A stretch of 64,000 nt of DNA from Cloacibacillus sp. Its GTDB lineage: Bacteria > Synergistota > Synergistia > Synergistales > Synergistaceae. Below, in pieces: positions 17,001 to 25,723 of the stretch; the stretch's first letter is position 1; every line of letters starts with the position of its first letter. The notes under the pieces were generated by a model. The model was not told the origin of the DNA, made no database searches, and saw nothing but the letters and a program-made list of their open reading frames with translations. The DNA lies in the NCBI GenBank assembly GCA_036655895.1, contig JAVVPF010000011.1, forward strand, positions 3,269 through 67,268. The letters run 5' to 3'. A program made the position numbers and the translations under genes.

Positions 17001-17813
17001 TTTTTCAAGCTGAGGCACAAGCTCCGCCACGTCCGTCAGGTTGAGCTGGTTTATCGCGACTGAAACGTCCACCGACGGATAGACCGCGCCCGTCACCTGC
17101 GCCGTGCCTCCGGCCAGCTTCACAGAAAAATCCTTCGTCGTCCACTTGCCGTAGATTTTTTCCGCGACGCCCTTAACAGCAAAGGGCTTGCCGGAAACGG
17201 CTCCGTTCAGATCCAGATTGTAGTAAAAAGAGCTGTCTATATAGACGTGGCTCGGTTCAAATTTTATGTCGCCCCATTTGGTGCGCAGCGTGCTGTCGCT
17301 TATGAGCACGGCGTCTATCGGAATATCAGTCGGCTTGTCAGATTCTTTTTTCGACTTCGGCAGCAGGTCCATCAGAGAATCAAGAGAGGCGTCCACGCCG
17401 TTTAGCCCTATCAGAGAAACGCGCGGTTTGCCGCGCAGAAGGCTCGGCATAGAAATGTCCACGCCGATATTTTTTACAAAGAGCAGCCTGTCTCCAGAAC
17501 GCGTTATCTCAACGTTCGACGCCGTGAAGCCCGTCACGGGGTTTCCGGCAAGGGGAGACATCGTGAGCTTTGCGGAAAGCACCTTCTCAGCCTCAGCCTG
17601 CACCTTCGACTGCACCAGCTCGCCTAAAAAATTAGTGTGAGAGAGCACCTGCAGCAGAGCAAAAATAATAAGCGCAAATACCAACAGCCCAACGAGCCAC
17701 CGCACAAGCCTAGGCCGCCCCGCGCCGTTTTTACGGCGCTTAGGCGCGGCAGCCGTGCCGTCCCCCGCGTCCGGTCTATTTATCGCAGTTGTTTCAATAT
17801 CCTTCTCAGTCAT
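14013..17813 (-). CDS. large AsmA/TamB-like envelope protein
   Basis: A 1266-residue protein with a single N-terminal membrane anchor (about residues 36-60, WLVGLLVFALIIFALLQVL) and a very long periplasmic part rich in short beta-strand repeats with G and D/N turns. The segment after the anchor (AEAEKVLSAKLTMSPLAGN) is typical of AsmA-like/DUF748/TamB proteins, which form a groove for phospholipid transport between inner and outer membrane. This implies a diderm envelope. The C-terminus (FNIGGTVEHPQFFNVK) resembles the TamB/AsmA end. It is followed two bases later by cobU, perhaps only positional coupling. Subfamily assignment is approximate. Confidence 0.75.
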   Translation of the reverse strand: MTEKDIETTAINRPDAGDGTAAAPKRRKNGAGRPRLVRWLVGLLVFALIIFALLQVLSHTNFLGELVQSKVQAEAEKVLSAKLTMSPLAGNPVTGFTASNVEITRSGDRLLFVKNIGVDISMPSLLRGKPRVSLIGLNGVDASLDSLMDLLPKSKKESDKPTDIPIDAVLISDSTLRTKWGDIKFEPSHVYIDSSFYYNLDLNGAVSGKPFAVKGVAEKIYGKWTTKDFSVKLAGGTAQVTGAVYPSVDVSVAINQLNLTDVAELVPQLEKYGVVGMLSGSATFAGDAKAFTSRGKGLLQNAVIRGIPLEQLDTEWDCAPGRIKLVVDKGRIFNSTLTGNLSIEKRSDDTYLELAADVKNLKFADWSERLEKQTHGRALFFKGGVSSLKADIKGPLNALSGRVDIGASDVSYKDIALKGLSGSAVFNGQPAGLINLTAMADGRRASLSGRISLGDKIPTDMVFSTDGYPIEKVLKCLPEPPKMKAAGTVSVKAACRGLYGKWRITAEASSPLVEAQKIGKILNIKANGAYNMADKKAELVKASAQWNGAQLTASGIANLTTSSDQGLKFQGSARGVVLTRFYDLVPFFKSMEIEGAASGKWRLTGTAAAPVVAADVRASGGKFRDLRISNFSLKLAYAAGKLYLSQVDVTAGGGRALLTCNVTLPARRADGGKSPASWKLGGKVTGVDLAALNGLLKMDEQISGAVTGAVTAGSDADGALEWGADFTAPSAQWRDFRVVDAKGALSGNRRTITVTGVRGKFLGGATTVAGAISMPAKGEKFTKAALALDVTTEKLNVYELLRRHLPDIRSIQGLIAGKMKVTGTVGDPKFKGEARVAPIRCRGFMLPILDTKFHGSLAEVVVSEANALIQGGTFKAYGRFYDKDKEWYGDFNVKGDDIELRQFGSYLPEGFKRRFGGIADFDMSGKGKLKEITGKGAFSSPRMRIMGIRFDNVKAPFFVSNNYAMIEDLKAGLNGGTLAGGVGFDLKNNVWGGNLTVMSTDINQLIKQAAPRLKGNVTGKGDLKVRGGGEIGRASTIRAGGAVYLHNGDITSFDAVEAAKKFTGGKPLLFESIRGTFTYDGGDINLLPGSQATAPKGDPVYRYVMLDGFIGNKGNISLFSMGKVNIRALNSFIGAFQGLLNAGIDMTAGTLDKGELLQNVLGGVLSGFAKNEFRFVTFNIGGTVEHPQFFNVKVEKAVNQTSAKEAIPTNQSDPDEKSLTNNGNTTFKFKFEIPVGPGYSQTRGDAKGQVVEQTLENLLKNVDFGL

Positions 17814-18048
17814 ATCTATCCCGCCTTACCTTATCGCCTTAGCACACCACATCCTGCGTCTCACAGTTTGAGACACAGAATGATTTTATCACGTAACCGC
17901 CGCTTTTAATCGTAATAAACGCACAAAAGAGCAAAGACGGCTTGTCGTCCCGCAGCTTCACTTACGCTTTTCGCACTGCCGGGGCTTCCAATGCCGCGCT
18001 GCGGACAACTGGCTGGTTATCATATACAATATTATAATTGCTGCGCAT

Positions 18049-18945
18049 TTGGGGGTATTCTTATTGGGCTCTTTAAAAAAGAACATCTGTTATTGGCTGG
18101 CCGCCGCCGCGACTATAATATGGAGCATCACCTTTGTTTCCACAAAACTTCTGCTGGGTCATCTTTCTCCAACCGAGATACTCTTTTACAGGATAATCAT
18201 AGCCTATCTCATTTTTTTTGCCATGTATCCACGCAGAATAAAGTTTGGGACATTGCGGGAAGAGTGCGTTTTTGCTATGGCGGGCGTGTTGGGGATATCG
18301 CTCTACTTCATGTGCGAGAACTTCGCGCTCCTCTACGGCACAGCGTCAAATGTAGCTCTGCTGGTCTCGACAGCGCCCATGCTTACCGGAGTTGTTGCCC
18401 ATTTTTGCACAAAAAATGAAAAAATGACAAAAACTTTCGCCATTGGGAGCCTCTTCTGCCTTATGGGGGCATTTCTGATCGTCTTCAATGGTCATTTTAT
18501 TTTGAAGCTCAATCCTCTTGGTGATTTGATCTCTCTTGCGGCAGCCCTTTCCTTCGCCTTTTACTCCCTCATAATAAGAAATATAAACAGAGACCTGAGC
18601 CTCATCGTCATTACACGCAAAACCTTTTTTTATGCGCTTTTGTCAATGCTGCCCCTTACGCTGACCCAGCTCATCCAATGGCGGCCGGACGCCCTCTTTA
18701 GCTGGGAAGTGTGGGCAAACCTGCTCTTTCTCGGCGCATTCGCCTCAGCTTTCTGCACATGGGCATGGAGCAAGGTAATATGGGCGCTGGGCGCCGTGAG
18801 GGCAAACAACCTCATCTATCTGACGCCGCCTCTGGTAATGATCAACGCCGCGATAATACTGCACGAACGGATCACGGTATTTGCAGTGGCGGGAGGGCTT
18901 TTAACTCTCATGGGCGTATATATTTCTCAAAAGGACAAAAAATAA
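18049..18945 (+). CDS. EamA/DMT-superfamily transporter
   Basis: A 298-residue membrane protein with ten predicted helices in two EamA repeats: AAAATIIWSITFVSTKLLLG at the N-terminus, and the second repeat starting near PLGDLISLAAALSFAFYSL. The end YISQKDKK is a short basic tail. Relatives export amino acids or nucleosides or import metabolites; substrate unknown. The start is uncertain: TTG at 18049 and TTG at 18064 are both in frame and neither has a strong ribosome site. It stands alone on plus, with a TATAAT hexamer at 18033-18038 just upstream as a possible -10. Confidence 0.85.
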   Translation: MGVFLLGSLKKNICYWLAAAATIIWSITFVSTKLLLGHLSPTEILFYRIIIAYLIFFAMYPRRIKFGTLREECVFAMAGVLGISLYFMCENFALLYGTASNVALLVSTAPMLTGVVAHFCTKNEKMTKTFAIGSLFCLMGAFLIVFNGHFILKLNPLGDLISLAAALSFAFYSLIIRNINRDLSLIVITRKTFFYALLSMLPLTLTQLIQWRPDALFSWEVWANLLFLGAFASAFCTWAWSKVIWALGAVRANNLIYLTPPLVMINAAIILHERITVFAVAGGLLTLMGVYISQKDKK

Positions 18946-18972
18946 GGAGACTGCGTTTTGCGACAGCCTCCT
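18945..18972. terminator. hairpin between convergent genes
   Basis: AGGAG (18945-18949) pairs with CTCCT (18968-18972), then CTG with CAG and CG with CG around a TTTT-containing loop, with one mismatch and one bulge. A pyrimidine-rich run follows. It fits a terminator for the DMT gene and perhaps for the convergent molybdopterin operon. Confidence 0.5.
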
Positions 18973-19000
18973 TTCTCTTGCCTGGGCTTTGCCATAGCCT

Positions 19001-21070
19001 TTAGAGCAGTTTTTCTACCTTCACCTGCACAGATTTGAGCACGGGAAACCCTGAAATGGGATCTGAGACGTCATCATAGGTTATATCGTTGACATTCTCA
19101 TCGACAAAGCCGTGCGTATGCTGCATAGAACCCCTGAATATCTCCTTTGCGTCCATCACCTGAACAGTCGTCTCAAAGCTGCCTATACGTGAAGAGACTC
19201 GCACGCGGTCCCCGTCTCTTACCTTCAGCTCAGCCGCGTCGTCTGGGTGCATTTCAAGATGCGCGTGCGGCTCCGCCTTGTATAGCTGCGGGATGTTGCG
19301 GTATCTCCCGTGGAAAAATTTCTGTTTCCTTGCCCCTGTAGAGAGCAGGATTGGATATTCCGGATCAGGATTGGCAAGATGGTATGGCGGGTGGTACTGC
19401 GGAAGTCCGTCGATGCCGGGTATCTTTTTAGCTTCGAGATGGGCGCTGTAAAATTCAACTTTGCCCGTTGGCGTGCTGAAGAATCGAGTTTCTTCGGCGC
19501 TCTGCTTTATCTTATGCTTTTCATACGGGTTCTCTCCAAATATAAAACCTCCCGGCGCGGTATGAAGGTCTTCCGTTGTGAATCCGGTGGGAGCCAGCAG
19601 CCACTCGTTCAGCTCATGGTCGTCTTTCCATGGGAAGTATTGGCCGGCGTTCATTCTCTCCGCAAGCCCTTTGATAAATTCATATTCCGTCTGAAGCCCG
19701 TAGTCCAGATATTTACCGGTGATAAAGGCCGCCCTTTTTGTGCCGTTGAAAAACATTTCTTCCCTTTCAAGGTATGAGGCGGCAGGTATGACGTAATCGG
19801 CCATTTTCGCCGTTTCAGTCATAAAAAGATCTTTTACGACGAGCAGATCAAGGCTTGAGAGCGCCTTCGTCACCTTACCGGAGTTTGCGTTTGTAAGTAC
19901 AGGGTTTGCCGCCGTCATCACAAGACCTTTGAAGGGGTACGGTTCGCCGCTTATGATCTGATCCATTAACATCCCCGTGTGACACTCGCGGCGCATCTCG
20001 TAGAGTACGGGAAAACGTTTTGCGCCTATTGGATCAAGTTCAGTAAGGGGTTTTTCATTATACAAGGTGAGGTCTGGCATCCCGAAATCCATCGGTATGC
20101 GCATCCCTCCCTTGCGGTCGGTAGCCCCGGAGAGCGCGTCAACCATCGTTATCGTCCTGATATTGTTCACGCCGTTGATCTGATGCTCCAGCCCGCAGCC
20201 AGCCCAACTCGCAAGACGCGGACGGGCCTTGGCTATCTCGTCCACAACCTGCATGAGCACTTCGGGCTTTACGCCGGTTATTTCATATACGCGTTCCGGC
20301 GTGAAGGACTTGCAGTATTCGGCGACTTTATCGTAACCAACGGTAAAGTCATCAATAAACTTGTGGTCGATCTCGTCACGTTCTATCATCTCACGGATTA
20401 TTCCCCAAGCGAGAGCGCCGTCCGTCCCTGGCCGTATCTGAATATAGATGTCCGCCTGGCGGGCGATTTCAGTGTAGCGCGTATCTACGACCATCAGCTT
20501 AGCGCCTCTTTCGCGCCCCTCGTTGATCGCCTGCATCCAATGTGAGTGGGAAAGCGGAGCGTTAGTACCCCAGTTTATGATAAGGTCTGCGTTTGCGTAG
20601 TCCGCAAGGGGCCAACATCCGTAAACCAGATAGAAGGCTATATGACGCGAAGCGTAGCACTGCGTGTCGTTTGAAAAATAATTGGGCGTGCCTACAGCGT
20701 GGGCGAAGCGGCGCGCAAGATTTTCCTGCTGCGCAAAGTCTATGCCCTCGCCCTTCCATATCCCTATGGAGTTATCTCCATATTTTTTTTGTATCAGAAG
20801 GAGCTTCTCCGCTATCTCGTCCATCGCCTGGTCAAGTTCTATCTCTTTAAAACTGCCGTCCGGCTGGCGTTTCTGCGGTTTGTAGAGACGGTCTGGCAGG
20901 TTGAGCCACGTGGCGGCGGAACTGCCTTTGATACATACGCGCCCTTTGTTGAAAATATGATTGGGGTTGCCTTCGATCTCAACGACTTTATTGTCTTCTA
21001 TGTGCGCCTTTATGCCGCAGAGCGTCCCGCACATGCGGCAGGTAGTTTCGACTGTTTTTTTATTTGTCAT
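19001..21070 (-). CDS. molybdopterin-dependent oxidoreductase catalytic subunit
   Basis: A 689-residue member of the DMSO-reductase/formate-dehydrogenase family. The N-terminal [4Fe-4S] motif has Cys11, 14, 18 and 46. The likely Mo ligand is Cys138 in FSNDTQCYASRH. Molybdopterin-binding stretches include IINWGTNAPLSHSH, VVDTRYTEIARQAD and IRPGTDGALAWG; the C-terminal MopB domain starts near YPILLSTGARKQKFFHGRY. There is no Tat signal, so it is cytoplasmic. The Fe-S subunit gene overlaps by 11 bases and an FAD oxidoreductase gene precedes that, so electrons probably pass NAD(P)H-FAD-FeS-Mo or the reverse. The substrate is unknown; no formate-dehydrogenase-specific feature was found. Confidence 0.85.
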   Translation of the reverse strand: MTNKKTVETTCRMCGTLCGIKAHIEDNKVVEIEGNPNHIFNKGRVCIKGSSAATWLNLPDRLYKPQKRQPDGSFKEIELDQAMDEIAEKLLLIQKKYGDNSIGIWKGEGIDFAQQENLARRFAHAVGTPNYFSNDTQCYASRHIAFYLVYGCWPLADYANADLIINWGTNAPLSHSHWMQAINEGRERGAKLMVVDTRYTEIARQADIYIQIRPGTDGALAWGIIREMIERDEIDHKFIDDFTVGYDKVAEYCKSFTPERVYEITGVKPEVLMQVVDEIAKARPRLASWAGCGLEHQINGVNNIRTITMVDALSGATDRKGGMRIPMDFGMPDLTLYNEKPLTELDPIGAKRFPVLYEMRRECHTGMLMDQIISGEPYPFKGLVMTAANPVLTNANSGKVTKALSSLDLLVVKDLFMTETAKMADYVIPAASYLEREEMFFNGTKRAAFITGKYLDYGLQTEYEFIKGLAERMNAGQYFPWKDDHELNEWLLAPTGFTTEDLHTAPGGFIFGENPYEKHKIKQSAEETRFFSTPTGKVEFYSAHLEAKKIPGIDGLPQYHPPYHLANPDPEYPILLSTGARKQKFFHGRYRNIPQLYKAEPHAHLEMHPDDAAELKVRDGDRVRVSSRIGSFETTVQVMDAKEIFRGSMQHTHGFVDENVNDITYDDVSDPISGFPVLKSVQVKVEKLL

Positions 21071-21572
21071 CTTTCTTTGCCTCCTTGTGGAAACAATTTT
21101 CCTTCATCTGCTTCAACAGTTGTAAATCTGCTTTTCTGCGGGACCTCTTTGTGTAATCCTCTACCTCTTCAAAGTTCAGGGCACCGGCGACACAATGGCC
21201 GACGCAGCGCGGACGCCCCCCGCAGAGATCGCACTTGCGGCTCACCTGAAGCTCCGCGTCAAAGTGTATGTTGCCGTATGGGCACGCAAGGATGCACATC
21301 TTGCATCCGGCGCATTTTTCCTGTTGTATTACAACCGCGTTGGTCGAGGGGTCGCGCGTGATGGCGCCTGAAGGGCAGACCGCCATACACCAAGGCTCTT
21401 CGCAATGAAGGCAGGTCATGGGAATGACCGCGTGTTCGTCTATGTAGTGATTGACTTTGATCATGGATTCTTCCCGCTCACAGGTGTTTTTTGAATTCAT
21501 AAAGGCGCAGGCCAGCTCGCAGTTTCTACATCCAACGCATTTTGACCTGTCCATGGTAATTACTTTCATCAT
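21060..21572 (-). CDS. four-cluster ferredoxin-type electron-transfer subunit
   Basis: A 170-residue DmsB/HycB-like protein. It opens with the cluster motif CVGCRNCELAC (Cys12, 15, 18, 22), followed by CLHCEEPWCMAVCP, CAGCKMCILACPYG and CDLCGGRPRCVGHC, giving ligands for about four [4Fe-4S] clusters. A charged tail follows. It should shuttle electrons between the FAD protein encoded upstream (15-base gap) and the molybdopterin subunit downstream (11-base overlap). GGGGAGG precedes tandem ATGs at 21572/21569. No Tat signal or membrane anchor, so a soluble cytoplasmic complex. Confidence 0.9.
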   Translation of the reverse strand: MMKVITMDRSKCVGCRNCELACAFMNSKNTCEREESMIKVNHYIDEHAVIPMTCLHCEEPWCMAVCPSGAITRDPSTNAVVIQQEKCAGCKMCILACPYGNIHFDAELQVSRKCDLCGGRPRCVGHCVAGALNFEEVEDYTKRSRRKADLQLLKQMKENCFHKEAKKDDK

Positions 21573-21587
21573 AGAACCTCCCCGATC

Positions 21588-22823
21588 TTACCTTTCAAAG
21601 TATCTGATGTTGAGAAACGCGTCCAGCTTCGTCGGGGAGCATTCCACGGCGAGGTGTTTTCTAATAATGGGGCGCAGACGTCCGAACATGCTGACCGCCT
21701 CGGCAACGCCAACCAGGCATATCCCGACGATGAGGCCGTCTTTATAGCAGAGCTTGCAGTAGCCTTTTCCCGCCTCCGCGTCATATACGTAGGATTCGTC
21801 TATATCCTTGCTGTTGAACTTACCCATTGAGGCTACCGTCACATTGAACATGTGCGTTACATTCATGTTCAGGCTGCCGTCGTAACTGATATTTTTCCCC
21901 GCCATATTCGAGCCGGCTACAGCTCCCATTTCGACCGCTGTGGGCCACAGGGCGTGCGTGACGTGTTCGTCTCCAAAGGCGGAGGGGCCTGCCGCCGCGT
22001 CTCCCGCGGCAAATACGTCTGGAACGTTTGTGCGCATGAAGGAGTCCACTGGGATGGTGCGTCCAAACTCAACGCCGCTTCCCTTTAAGAAATCTATATT
22101 TGCGCCGACTCCGGCGCCTACAATTATAAGATCCGAATCTATCTCGCCGCCGTCTTTCAACAGGATACGAAAACTGCCGTCATCATTCTTAATTATTTCG
22201 TTTGTAATTGTAGAGGTGAACACCTTGACGCCGAATTTTTCCATCTGCTCCGCCATAAGAGCGCTACCTCGTTCGTCAAGCACAAGCGGCATGAGCCTGT
22301 CGGCTATCTCCACAAGCGTCACGTCAAGGCCGCGAGATCGCGCGGACCAGGCCGCTTGAAGAGAAACAAAACCGGAACCTATGATGAGCACATGTCTTTT
22401 TTCTTTAAAAGCTTCAATGAGGGCATCTAAATCTTTTCTGGTCCACAGGTGGTGTATGCCCTCCTGCTCCACTCCTTTGACCGGAGGCCAGAGCGCCCTT
22501 GAGCCGCTTGCTATCAGCAGCTTATCGTATGGTAGGACGCCGCTTCTGGCAAGAGATATCTCTTTCGACGCGTCATTCAGCGAAAGCACCTCGTCCTCAA
22601 CATAATTTACCCCAAGCTCTTCAAATCTTTCCGCATAAGGCAAAAATAATTTATCGTATGACAGCTTGCCACGCAGAACATACGGCAGAAGCACCCTTGA
22701 ATAGGCCGCTCCTCCCTCTTTTGATATTACTGTGATACGGCTTTGCTTATCATATTTTCTAAAGGCCCTGACCGCCGCCAGGCCCGCCGCACCATTTCCG
22801 ATAATGACTGTATGCAATAACAT
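21588..22823 (-). CDS. FAD-dependent NAD(P)H oxidoreductase
   Basis: A 411-residue pyridine nucleotide-disulfide oxidoreductase-type flavoprotein. The FAD Rossmann motif is TVIIGNGAAGLAAVRAF, the second dinucleotide site HVLIIGSGFVSLQAAWSA, and the FAD ribityl motif DVFAAGDAAAGPS. It lacks the redox CxxC of disulfide reductases and resembles rubredoxin/nitrite reductase NirB-type reductase modules. As first gene of the FAD/FeS/Mo operon it probably exchanges electrons between NAD(P)H and the ferredoxin-like subunit. The start at 22823 follows AAGGGG. A perfect inverted repeat lies about 90 bases upstream. Confidence 0.85.
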   Translation of the reverse strand: MLLHTVIIGNGAAGLAAVRAFRKYDKQSRITVISKEGGAAYSRVLLPYVLRGKLSYDKLFLPYAERFEELGVNYVEDEVLSLNDASKEISLARSGVLPYDKLLIASGSRALWPPVKGVEQEGIHHLWTRKDLDALIEAFKEKRHVLIIGSGFVSLQAAWSARSRGLDVTLVEIADRLMPLVLDERGSALMAEQMEKFGVKVFTSTITNEIIKNDDGSFRILLKDGGEIDSDLIIVGAGVGANIDFLKGSGVEFGRTIPVDSFMRTNVPDVFAAGDAAAGPSAFGDEHVTHALWPTAVEMGAVAGSNMAGKNISYDGSLNMNVTHMFNVTVASMGKFNSKDIDESYVYDAEAGKGYCKLCYKDGLIVGICLVGVAEAVSMFGRLRPIIRKHLAVECSPTKLDAFLNIRYFER

Positions 22824-22908
22824 CGCCCCTTCCGAAGCCGATATTGGTTGTCTATGAGCCGCTGCACCCCGATTATAACAACACCGTTCTCTCCTTGAGT
22901 ATATGTCG

Positions 22909-22940
22909 GACTACAGTATTAAATGCCAATTACTGTAGTC
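22909..22940. promoter_or_regulatory. operator-like inverted repeat upstream of the FAD/FeS/Mo operon
   Basis: GACTACAGTA (22909-22918) and its exact complement TACTGTAGTC (22931-22940) are separated by 12 bases, so the half-sites are 22 bases apart centre to centre, about two helical turns. It lies 86 bases before the first operon gene, has no following T-run, and is better read as a regulator site than a terminator. Confidence 0.55.
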
Positions 22941-23016
22941 ATTCACATATATCATTCCACAGATGCGCCGCCGTTAGGGCGCGGTCAATATCGGCGTCTA
23001 AGAATAGAATTGACAC

Positions 23017-23040
23017 AGGACCAACCCGACGGCTGGTCCT
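23017..23040 (-). terminator. probable terminator of the amidohydrolase gene
   Basis: A 10-bp stem with one mismatch (23017-23026 with 23031-23040) and a four-base loop sits 46 bases past the amidohydrolase stop. The minus strand continues with a T-rich stretch (TGTCAATTCTATTCTT). Confidence 0.55.
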
Positions 23041-23085
23041 GGTATTTACCAAACTATAGAGCAAAGCGGAGGCTGCGCGACGATC

Positions 23086-24288
23086 TTACGCCTGCGCGCC
23101 AACGGCGCGTCCCTTTTTGAACACCGCTTGAAGATTGTGCTGTAAAGCTGTGATGTCCTCAAGCGGATTTTTTTCGAGGATGAGGAAATCCGCGTACTTT
23201 CCGCCTTCAAGCGTCCCGTAGTTTTGAGAAACGCCCAGCATCTGAGCCGCGCTCTTTGTTGACGCAACGATGGCCTCCATCGCCGTCATTCCGTAAAGAG
23301 ACATATGTTCCAGCTCGGCCGCCGTCTTATCGTGGCCAACCCACGGCACGCCAGCGTCTGTGCCCATTGCTATCTTGACTCCCGCCTTCAGGCAGAGGCG
23401 GAAAGATTCTATGACCGACTGATATTGTTTCTCAACTTCCTCGCGGTCGTATTCCTTGAAAAAGGCCGCAAGCGTAGGCACAAGCCAGACGCCGCGCTTT
23501 GCCATCTCGTCCGCGAGCGCCTTCGCCTCGTCGCTCTCCGGCTCTCTGAACTGTCCGTGCTCAATGGTGTCCACTCCGTTCATGACGGAATTATAAACGC
23601 CCGCGAAACCGCAGCAGTGCGCCGCTACCATCTTTCCCATCTTGTGCGCCTCATCCGTGGAGGCCTTTATCTCTTCGGGCGACATGTAGATTGTGTCCGC
23701 TATTATCGAATGATTGACGCGCATTTTCGGGCGAGCATAGCCCGCTGTCGCCATTATTTTTATGAGATCGGCTCCTCCACGTATTTGACTCCGCACTCCG
23801 TGGATAAACGCCTGCGGTCCGTCGCAGACCATGCTGAAATCTTCGCCGTGTCCTCCCGTTATGGTGAGCGGATTACGCGCGCATATCATTTCAGGTCCTT
23901 CGACACGCCCTTCGTCTACATATCCTCTGAACTGCATATCCAAATCAAAGACGCCGCCAAGGTCGCGCGCGTAGGTAACGCCGGAGCGGAGCATTTTTTT
24001 CATATTGCTCTGGATGTCCAGACAAAGCCCGGACAAAGGCTGTTGTATGCAAGCGTTCCGCTCCCATGTGTATGGTTCCATGAAAAAGTGTACGTGTCCG
24101 TTTATCAAACCAGGCATGATAGTTTTGCCCGTACAGTCTACAGCTTCAGCCTCTTCGCAGCCGCAAAACTCACGCGCTTCGCCGACCGCTGTGATTCTGT
24201 CATCGTCTACCAGCAGCGCCCCGTTTTGGAGGGGTTTCCCGCCGTTTCCATCAATGATCGTCGCATTAGTGTATATTTTCTTCGTCAT
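23086..24288 (-). CDS. metal-dependent amidohydrolase (imidazolonepropionase/prolidase-like)
   Basis: A 400-residue amidohydrolase-superfamily enzyme. Metal ligands are visible: NGHVHFF (HxH), Lys in DLIKIMATAG (probable carbamylated bridging lysine), VAAHCCG (His), TIEHGQ (His) and AMGTDAGVP (Asp). The C-terminal strand YADFLILEKNPLEDI is typical of the small beta domain. The subgroup includes Xaa-Pro/Xaa-Arg peptidases and deaminases. It starts 22 bases after a YfcC-type carrier gene on the same strand and has AAGGAG before the ATG, so the carrier probably imports its peptide- or amide-type substrate. The exact reaction is unknown. Confidence 0.85.
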   Translation of the reverse strand: MTKKIYTNATIIDGNGGKPLQNGALLVDDDRITAVGEAREFCGCEEAEAVDCTGKTIMPGLINGHVHFFMEPYTWERNACIQQPLSGLCLDIQSNMKKMLRSGVTYARDLGGVFDLDMQFRGYVDEGRVEGPEMICARNPLTITGGHGEDFSMVCDGPQAFIHGVRSQIRGGADLIKIMATAGYARPKMRVNHSIIADTIYMSPEEIKASTDEAHKMGKMVAAHCCGFAGVYNSVMNGVDTIEHGQFREPESDEAKALADEMAKRGVWLVPTLAAFFKEYDREEVEKQYQSVIESFRLCLKAGVKIAMGTDAGVPWVGHDKTAAELEHMSLYGMTAMEAIVASTKSAAQMLGVSQNYGTLEGGKYADFLILEKNPLEDITALQHNLQAVFKKGRAVGAQA

Positions 24289-24310
24289 TTCACCCAGCTC
24301 CTTGATATTA

Positions 24311-25723
24311 TTAGAATGGACCCCAGTTCATAGCCTGGGCAATGGATAAAACTATCATACCGACAACAAGGTTGCTTAAGAATATCTTCGCGGCAAATTT
24401 AAGCCAGTTGATATATGAAACCTTGGCGATGCCGATGCTTATAAGCATTTGCATACCTGTTATCCAGAACATGTTTGAAAGCCCGTCTCCTATTTGATAG
24501 GCAAGAACGGCGACCTGACGGTTTACGCCAAGCAGATCTGAAATCGGAACCATCAGGGGCATCATGACGACCGCCTGGGCAGAACCCGAACTTATGAAGA
24601 AATTAACGCACGTTTGGACTATTGCCATCAGAGGGGCGCATACCAACGGAGAGAAATCTTTCAGCGGAAGAGCCATATAATAAACTATGCTGTCCAGGAT
24701 TTTTCCAGAGCTTAAGACAGAATTGATAGCTGTGGCAAAACCGACCAGCAGGCACGGGAGCACCATTTCTTTAACTCCTGAAACAAATTCGCCGGCAATT
24801 TCGTTGGGAGACTTTTTATCGGCCACTCCAGACAGGATCCCCATCACCAGAAATACTGTCGCGCATTGCGCCATCCAGAAGTTCAAGAAAGAGGTCCCAT
24901 ATATGAGCAACGCTATTGATGCGATAAATATGACAAGGACTCTTTTATGGGCGGATGTAAAGGTCGCCTGAGACAGACCATCCGATTTTGGCGGTTCGTA
25001 GCTTCCGCGGTCACACAGGCTGGCGGACGGGTCCTCCTTTACCCGATTTGCGTATTTGATGATAAAGAAAGAGCTTATCCCAAGATAAATCAACATCAGC
25101 GCAATGCGCACGCCAGCTCCTGAGGTAAACGGCAGTCCTGCTATGCCCTGCGCTATCCCCAAACTGAACGGGTTTATGTACGCCGCGCCATATCCAATAT
25201 TACATCCAATAACTGGAATGGCGACGCCAACCAGCGGGTCATAGCCCATACGAACCATGAGGGCTATCAGGAATGGAACGAAGACTAAAGATTCCAGCGC
25301 CATACCGAAAGTACCGGCGCAGATTTCAAAGAAGGCGATCAATAATATTATTAAGAGCGTCTGCCCCTTCTCTGATTTAACTTTTGATACAAACCATATC
25401 ATCAAAGAAGAGATAGCGCCGGTGGAATTGACTATCCCAAAGGCTCCGCCGACAAGAAAAAGAAACGCAATGATAGAGGCGGAGTTTATTATTCCGTTGT
25501 TTATGGAGGTCATGAAACTGGCAAAAGTCGCAGGAACGGCGTCTACTCTGTGAAAAGTTCCCGATACAACGATAGTTCTGCCAGTATTGGGATCAGCCGC
25601 CCGTTCAAATTCTCCGGCGGGAATAAGATGAGTCAGAACCGCCGCTAAAAAAATAAGCGAGAATATCAGTACAAGCGGGTGAAGAGAGCTTATCAAACGT
25701 GTGACCTTCGAAGTCTTTTCCAT
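24311..25723 (-). CDS. YfcC-family (DcuC-like) carrier
   Basis: A 470-residue membrane protein with about 12 hydrophobic helices. The start at 25723 is chosen because AGGAGGT lies seven bases upstream; the open frame continues to 25765 without such a site. Family signs are LIPAGEF early on, PVIGCNIGYGAAYINPFSLG, and SSGSAQAVVMMPLMVPISDLLG near the C-terminus. YfcC/AbgT-like carriers are ion-coupled transporters of peptides, amino acids or C4 acids. It is co-transcribed with the amidohydrolase gene. A PucR-type regulator gene lies upstream and could control this pair. Confidence 0.85.
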   Translation of the reverse strand: MEKTSKVTRLISSLHPLVLIFSLIFLAAVLTHLIPAGEFERAADPNTGRTIVVSGTFHRVDAVPATFASFMTSINNGIINSASIIAFLFLVGGAFGIVNSTGAISSLMIWFVSKVKSEKGQTLLIILLIAFFEICAGTFGMALESLVFVPFLIALMVRMGYDPLVGVAIPVIGCNIGYGAAYINPFSLGIAQGIAGLPFTSGAGVRIALMLIYLGISSFFIIKYANRVKEDPSASLCDRGSYEPPKSDGLSQATFTSAHKRVLVIFIASIALLIYGTSFLNFWMAQCATVFLVMGILSGVADKKSPNEIAGEFVSGVKEMVLPCLLVGFATAINSVLSSGKILDSIVYYMALPLKDFSPLVCAPLMAIVQTCVNFFISSGSAQAVVMMPLMVPISDLLGVNRQVAVLAYQIGDGLSNMFWITGMQMLISIGIAKVSYINWLKFAAKIFLSNLVVGMIVLSIAQAMNWGPF

